Source of the DNA: Alphaproteobacteria bacterium
Lineage (GTDB): Bacteria > Pseudomonadota > Alphaproteobacteria > Puniceispirillales > Puniceispirillaceae
Assembly: GCA_011526395.1 (NCBI GenBank)
Contig: WTHW01000070.1
Coordinates: 1-10,736 of the forward strand
DNA: 10,736 nt
Direction: 5' to 3'
The translations under genes and the position numbers were made by a program. This document shows, in pieces, positions 8,184 through 10,736 of this stretch. Within the stretch, counting starts at the first letter, position 1. Each line of letters opens with the position of its first letter. The notes under the pieces were generated by a model. The model was not told the DNA's origin, ran no database searches, and was given only the letters and a program-made list of their open reading frames with translations.

Positions 8184-8603
8184 TTATAAGCCGATTACGA
8201 AGACAGTGATCATGCCTGTCACAACAAAACAGATTGTGGCACCTATCGAGCGAAGTGATAGACGAGAAATACCACAGATACCGTGACCAGATGTACAGCC
8301 AGAACCAAGGGCTGTGCCAATACCAACGACTAGCCCAGCAAGAGCTAGCATTGGTGTTGATGCCACCATTGTCATCTCTATATTCCCAAATGCAGTAAGA
8401 TAACCGATTGGACCTAGCATGACACCGATTAGAAATGCGATACGCCAAGCGCGCCCATCTGATGCCGTAATGGCTGCACCGACTATGCCAGATATACCCA
8501 TTACACGCCCATTATAAGCCATTAACAAGACCGCAGCGAGGCCAATTAACACGCCACCCATTGTTGATTCTAAAATTGTTAGGTTCGCCCAATCAATCTG
8601 CAT
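8184..8603 (-). CDS. YeeE/YedE-family half-size membrane protein (PmpA-like)
   Basis: A 139-residue integral membrane protein with about four helices and the hallmark LGSGCTSGHGICGISRLS (99-116), in which C103 and C110 are the signature cysteines of the YeeE/YedE (sulf_transp) family. The family is tied to movement of thiosulfate or related sulfur species; the exact substrate cannot be read here. The start was chosen at ATG 8603 because GGAGGGG (8613-8607) lies 3-5 nt upstream of it. An in-frame TTG at 8615 lies before that ribosome site and is unlikely to be used. It is first of a two-gene operon with the PmpB-like gene, 12 nt apart. In other bacteria such pairs often sit beside the sulfide-responsive repressor BigR and a persulfide dioxygenase or rhodanese; none of these is in the window. 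Confidence 0.92.
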   Translation of the reverse strand: MQIDWANLTILESTMGGVLIGLAAVLLMAYNGRVMGISGIVGAAITASDGRAWRIAFLIGVMLGPIGYLTAFGNIEMTMVASTPMLALAGLVVGIGTALGSGCTSGHGICGISRLSLRSIGATICFVVTGMITVFVIGL

Positions 8604-8644
8604 TTTCCCCTCCAAAACACTTCATAAACAGCTAATTTCAAATG

Positions 8645-8673
8645 CTTGTACGATTTTTATTGTCACTTATCAA
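8645..8673 (-). promoter_or_regulatory. Candidate promoter of the YeeE/YedE pair
   Basis: On the minus strand TTGATA (8673-8668, 5 of 6 to the -35 consensus) is followed after 17 nt by TACAAG (8650-8645, 4 of 6 to the -10 consensus). Transcription would start near 8638, leaving a leader of about 35 nt with the GGAGG ribosome site. It is the best-placed pair I found in this intergenic region, but the -10 match is modest. Confidence 0.4.
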
Positions 8674-8753
8674 AAAAGCGACCATAGAAAGACGAAAATT
8701 AGCGAGACGCCTCTCTTGGATTGTGACAAACATAAATGATTGGGAGTGAGTGT

Positions 8754-8783
8754 AAACCGCTAATTTTGTTTCCTTAGCGGTTT
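8754..8783. promoter_or_regulatory. Perfect inverted repeat (10-bp arms) upstream of the MFS gene
   Basis: AAACCGCTAA (8754-8763) and TTAGCGGTTT (8774-8783) are exact reverse complements around a 10-nt spacer. The element sits 40 nt before the MFS start codon and in the divergent region with the YeeE/YedE operon. No gene ends here, the stem has only four G-C pairs and there is no following U-run, so a terminator is unlikely. It could be an operator for a dimeric regulator spanning two turns of DNA, or a hairpin in the MFS leader RNA. The symmetry is observed; the function is inferred. Confidence 0.5.
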
Positions 8784-8806
8784 CAGAAGTTGTCGCATTT
8801 TTCGTC

Positions 8807-8813
8807 GGAAGGA
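8807..8813 (+). promoter_or_regulatory. Ribosome binding site deciding the MFS start
   Basis: GGAAGGA lies 10 nt before the ATG at 8824. The spacing is a little long, but this is the only purine-rich site near the start, and the ATG places the first membrane helix right at the N-terminus as expected for the family. Confidence 0.6.
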
Positions 8814-8823
8814 CACGCGTCAC

Positions 8824-10146
8824 ATGTTCTCTGTCATAGTATCCTCTTGGACATTATTTTTTGGCCTCGCTCTGATTATGATCGGCAATGGCGTACAGCT
8901 TGTATTGCTGGGTGTGCGCGCCTCTGATGCTGGGTTCAGCACTTTTGTGTCTGGCCTTGTCATGGGTGGCTATTTCCTTGGCTTATTCCTTGGCTCCCTT
9001 GCCGTTCCGCATTTCCTCTCACGCGTGGGGCATATCCGTGTTTTTGGCGCGTTGGCATCTATCGCATCAGCCGCTGTTTTGCTTCACATCATTTTGGTGA
9101 ATCCTGTTTTGTGGGGTGTGACACGCGTCCTATCTGGCTTTGCTTATGCGGGCATGTATATTGTTGTTGAGAGTTGGCTCAATTCATCGGCCACCAACAA
9201 GACACGTGGTCAGATATTGTCGATGTATTTGATTATCACAATGGGCGGCATGGGCATTGGTCAGATGCTTGCCGGATTTGATGATGGTGCTTCAGCAACA
9301 CTATTTCTTGTTGCGTCTGTGGCTGTTTCGGTTGCTGTTGTTCCTATTTTGATTACAGTCGGCAAAGCGCCAGATTTTAGTGTCACAGAAAACACATCTC
9401 TTCGTCGCTTATTTCAAATTTCACCGCTTGCTTTTGTTGGCATGGGCATTCAAGGCGTATTGGCATCAATGATGTTTGGGATGGGGTCGGTCTATGGCAC
9501 ACGTATCGGGCTGTCGCCGTCACAGGTGGCCTTTTTCATGGTATCTGTGACAATTGGATCGCTCGTCCTCCAATATCCGGTTGGCCGCCTATCTGATATT
9601 ATGGATCGCCGTGTTGTCATCTTGATTGTGACATTTTTATCAGGCGTTATCGCCTGTGCCGGATTATTTGTAGGCGCACAAGAATTTATCATGTTGTTGC
9701 TAGTTATGGGGTTATATGGCGGATTGTCATTGACGTTATATTCATTATGTATTGCCCACGCGAATGACTTTTTGAGCCCTGCGCAAATGGTTGGCACAGC
9801 ATCAACTTTGATCATGGTAAATGGTGCAGGCTCTATCGTTGGCTCGCCAGTGGTTGCTATATCAATGGATATATTTGGTGATTATGGCTATTATGGCATG
9901 ATTGCCGCAGGGCATTTTGCACTCGGCATCTTTGTTCTTCTTCGTATGACAAGACGTGAGTCTGTTCCAAATGAAGCGCAAGGGCCATTTGTAGCGGTTC
10001 CTGAAGCGGCAACAGCTGTTAGTATGACATTGAACCCAGAAACCGCATGGGTTGAAGATGAGGCTGAATTATCAGAAGATGATCCACTTGCTGACAACCC
10101 ATATCTTCCAGCTAACTTTGGACTGACGGGCGAAAAGGATAGCTAG
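8824..10146 (+). CDS. MFS transporter of the YcaD-like type with an acidic C-terminal tail
   Basis: A 440-residue inner-membrane transporter of the major facilitator superfamily with 12 predicted helices over about residues 5-376. Marks are the VVESWLN motif (114-120) after helix 4, common in the YcaD-like group, and YPVGRLSDIMDRR (251-263), the motif A loop of the second half; the first-half loop (FLSRVGHIRV, 64-73) is a degenerate motif A. After the last helix comes a hydrophilic tail of about 60 residues (about 379-440) rich in D and E (VEDEAELSEDDPLAD), predicted to be cytoplasmic. The substrate is unknown; YcaD-like proteins are poorly characterised. The gene appears to be transcribed alone, divergent from the YeeE/YedE pair, with a perfect inverted repeat in its upstream region. 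The stop codon lies in the loop of a small hairpin. The next gene starts about 160 nt downstream. Confidence 0.92.
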   Translation: MFSVIVSSWTLFFGLALIMIGNGVQLVLLGVRASDAGFSTFVSGLVMGGYFLGLFLGSLAVPHFLSRVGHIRVFGALASIASAAVLLHIILVNPVLWGVTRVLSGFAYAGMYIVVESWLNSSATNKTRGQILSMYLIITMGGMGIGQMLAGFDDGASATLFLVASVAVSVAVVPILITVGKAPDFSVTENTSLRRLFQISPLAFVGMGIQGVLASMMFGMGSVYGTRIGLSPSQVAFFMVSVTIGSLVLQYPVGRLSDIMDRRVVILIVTFLSGVIACAGLFVGAQEFIMLLLVMGLYGGLSLTLYSLCIAHANDFLSPAQMVGTASTLIMVNGAGSIVGSPVVAISMDIFGDYGYYGMIAAGHFALGIFVLLRMTRRESVPNEAQGPFVAVPEAATAVSMTLNPETAWVEDEAELSEDDPLADNPYLPANFGLTGEKDS

Positions 10147-10152
10147 GCTATC
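10138..10152 (+). terminator. Weak hairpin at the end of the MFS gene
   Basis: GATAGC (10138-10143) and GCTATC (10147-10152) pair around a TAG loop that is the MFS stop codon. The stem can gain two more pairs (a G-U and an A-U) outward, and TTATT follows. It is short and lacks a clean U-run, and a ribosome at the stop codon would disrupt it, so a terminator role is doubtful. Confidence 0.25.
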
Positions 10153-10244
10153 TTATTGAGCCAGCTTCATCCTCTATTTGCCTAATAACAATAGTCACAG
10201 GCTTTGCTCAAATTGATAATCGGTGTTCTCCTTTTGAATTAGTT

Positions 10245-10250
10245 TATACT
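10245..10250 (+). promoter_or_regulatory. Possible -10 box for the nuclease gene
   Basis: TATACT matches the -10 consensus at 5 of 6 positions. No convincing -35 box lies 16-18 nt upstream (GGTGTT or GTGTTC). Transcription would begin near 10257, just before the AAGGAG at 10260-10265. Confidence 0.3.
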
Positions 10251-10306
10251 AATGTTAAAAAGGAGTTTTAATCTCAACACGATTATTATTTTGTGGATGG
10301 AAAAAT

Positions 10307-10736
10307 TTGTTCATACGAATTGGTTTGTCATTTTTATTTTGCATCGCCTTTTTGCACAGCGCATTGGCCTCTGAAGCTGGCTATTCATCTCATAGCTTTA
10401 CAATCACAAAGATCACAGATGGTGATAGCCTTCGAGCCGGTGATGTAAGAATTAGACTGCATGGTATAGATGCGCCTGAAATCAGGCAGAGCTGTCATAA
10501 CCCCGCCCCTTATAAATGTGGGGAGTTTGCAAGAGATTATCTTATCCAGGCATTAGGTGAGCGAGCCACATTAACGTGTCAGCATATAGATACTGACAGA
10601 TATAAGAGGTTTATCATGAGATGCTATTACCGCGGCATTGATATTAACGCTGCCATGGTAAGAGCTGGGTGGGCAGTTGCCTATAAGCGCTACTCAAATG
10701 ACTATGTAGCAGATGAGGCAGAGGCGCGCGCTGCCA
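10307..10736 (+). CDS. Exported thermonuclease-family (SNase-like) nuclease, 3' end missing
   Basis: The 143 visible codons encode a secreted calcium-type nuclease of the staphylococcal nuclease family. From TTG 10307 the protein starts with a signal peptide (FIRIGLSFLFCIAFLHSALA, cleavage likely after A21), so it acts in the periplasm or outside the cell. All main active-site positions match: D38 and D40 in TDGDS (S. aureus D19/D21), R50 (R35), D55 and E58 in GIDAPE (D40/E43), and R101 in DRYKR (R87). C63, C71, C91 and C106 may form disulfides after export. The end (AAMVRAGWAVAY, then EAEARAA) is typical, and the rest lies beyond the window. The frame is closed upstream by a TAA at 10256 and has no ATG or GTG before the signal peptide. 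TTG 10307 is preceded by GGATGGA. A stronger AAGGAG (10260-10265) instead precedes an in-frame ATC at 10271, so the true start is unsettled. It is too short and partial to have been easily noticed. Confidence 0.88.
   Translation, partial: MFIRIGLSFLFCIAFLHSALASEAGYSSHSFTITKITDGDSLRAGDVRIRLHGIDAPEIRQSCHNPAPYKCGEFARDYLIQALGERATLTCQHIDTDRYKRFIMRCYYRGIDINAAMVRAGWAVAYKRYSNDYVADEAEARAA

Noticed and set aside
8754..8783. The inverted repeat read as a rho-independent terminator
   Set aside because: No gene on either strand ends near it, the stem is AT-rich and no U-run follows; divergent starts flank it instead.
8638..8823. A minus-strand open frame of 61 codons in the intergenic region before the MFS gene
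   Set aside because: It has no recognisable domain and no clear ribosome site, and it runs through the inverted repeat and the candidate promoter; more likely chance.
1..10736. Search for CRISPR arrays, insertion sequences, tRNA genes, attachment sites or a novel defence cluster
   Set aside because: No direct-repeat array, transposase motif, tRNA-like fold or defence-type domain was recognised by eye; the genes are housekeeping and transport types.

Overview
The window looks like an ordinary chromosomal segment of a Gram-negative bacterium, most likely an alphaproteobacterium of moderate to low GC content. The grounds are an RND efflux pair, which implies an outer membrane, a full-length two-domain GlnE, a split YeeE/YedE pair and an MFS transporter of the VVESWLN type. 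No mobile element, rRNA, tRNA, CRISPR array or phage gene was seen. Genus-level placement is not possible from the sequence alone; a marine alphaproteobacterium is a guess from composition and gene content.

Left third (1-3370, minus strand): a two-gene efflux operon. A membrane-fusion (HlyD-type) adaptor is followed after 19 nt by an RND inner-membrane permease, whose 3' end lies off the left edge of the window. About 0.26 kb of non-coding DNA then separates it from a divergent MATE-family multidrug exporter (3631-4983, plus). A perfect 13-bp palindrome lies between them and overlaps possible -35 boxes for both directions. The two multidrug exporters may therefore share control.

Middle (5016-7769, plus): glnE, the bifunctional adenylyltransferase/adenylyl-removing enzyme of glutamine synthetase, begins 32 nt after the MATE gene and may be co-transcribed with it. 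Its 3' end overlaps by 12 bp the 3' end of a convergent two-gene operon (8603-7758, minus). That operon encodes two half-size YeeE/YedE-family membrane proteins of the kind tied to sulfur-compound transport.

Right third: a 220-nt divergent intergenic region carries a candidate promoter for the YeeE/YedE pair and a perfect 10-bp-arm inverted repeat. It leads to an MFS transporter with a long acidic cytoplasmic tail (8824-10146, plus). The window ends inside an exported thermonuclease-family (SNase) gene on the plus strand whose start codon is unusual (TTG, or a non-canonical upstream codon after a strong Shine-Dalgarno). Transport dominates: four of the seven genes or operon units are exporters or permeases. 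I see no clear novel multi-gene system. The points most worth following are the shared palindrome, the motif deviations in GlnE, and the regulatory hairpin before the MFS gene.
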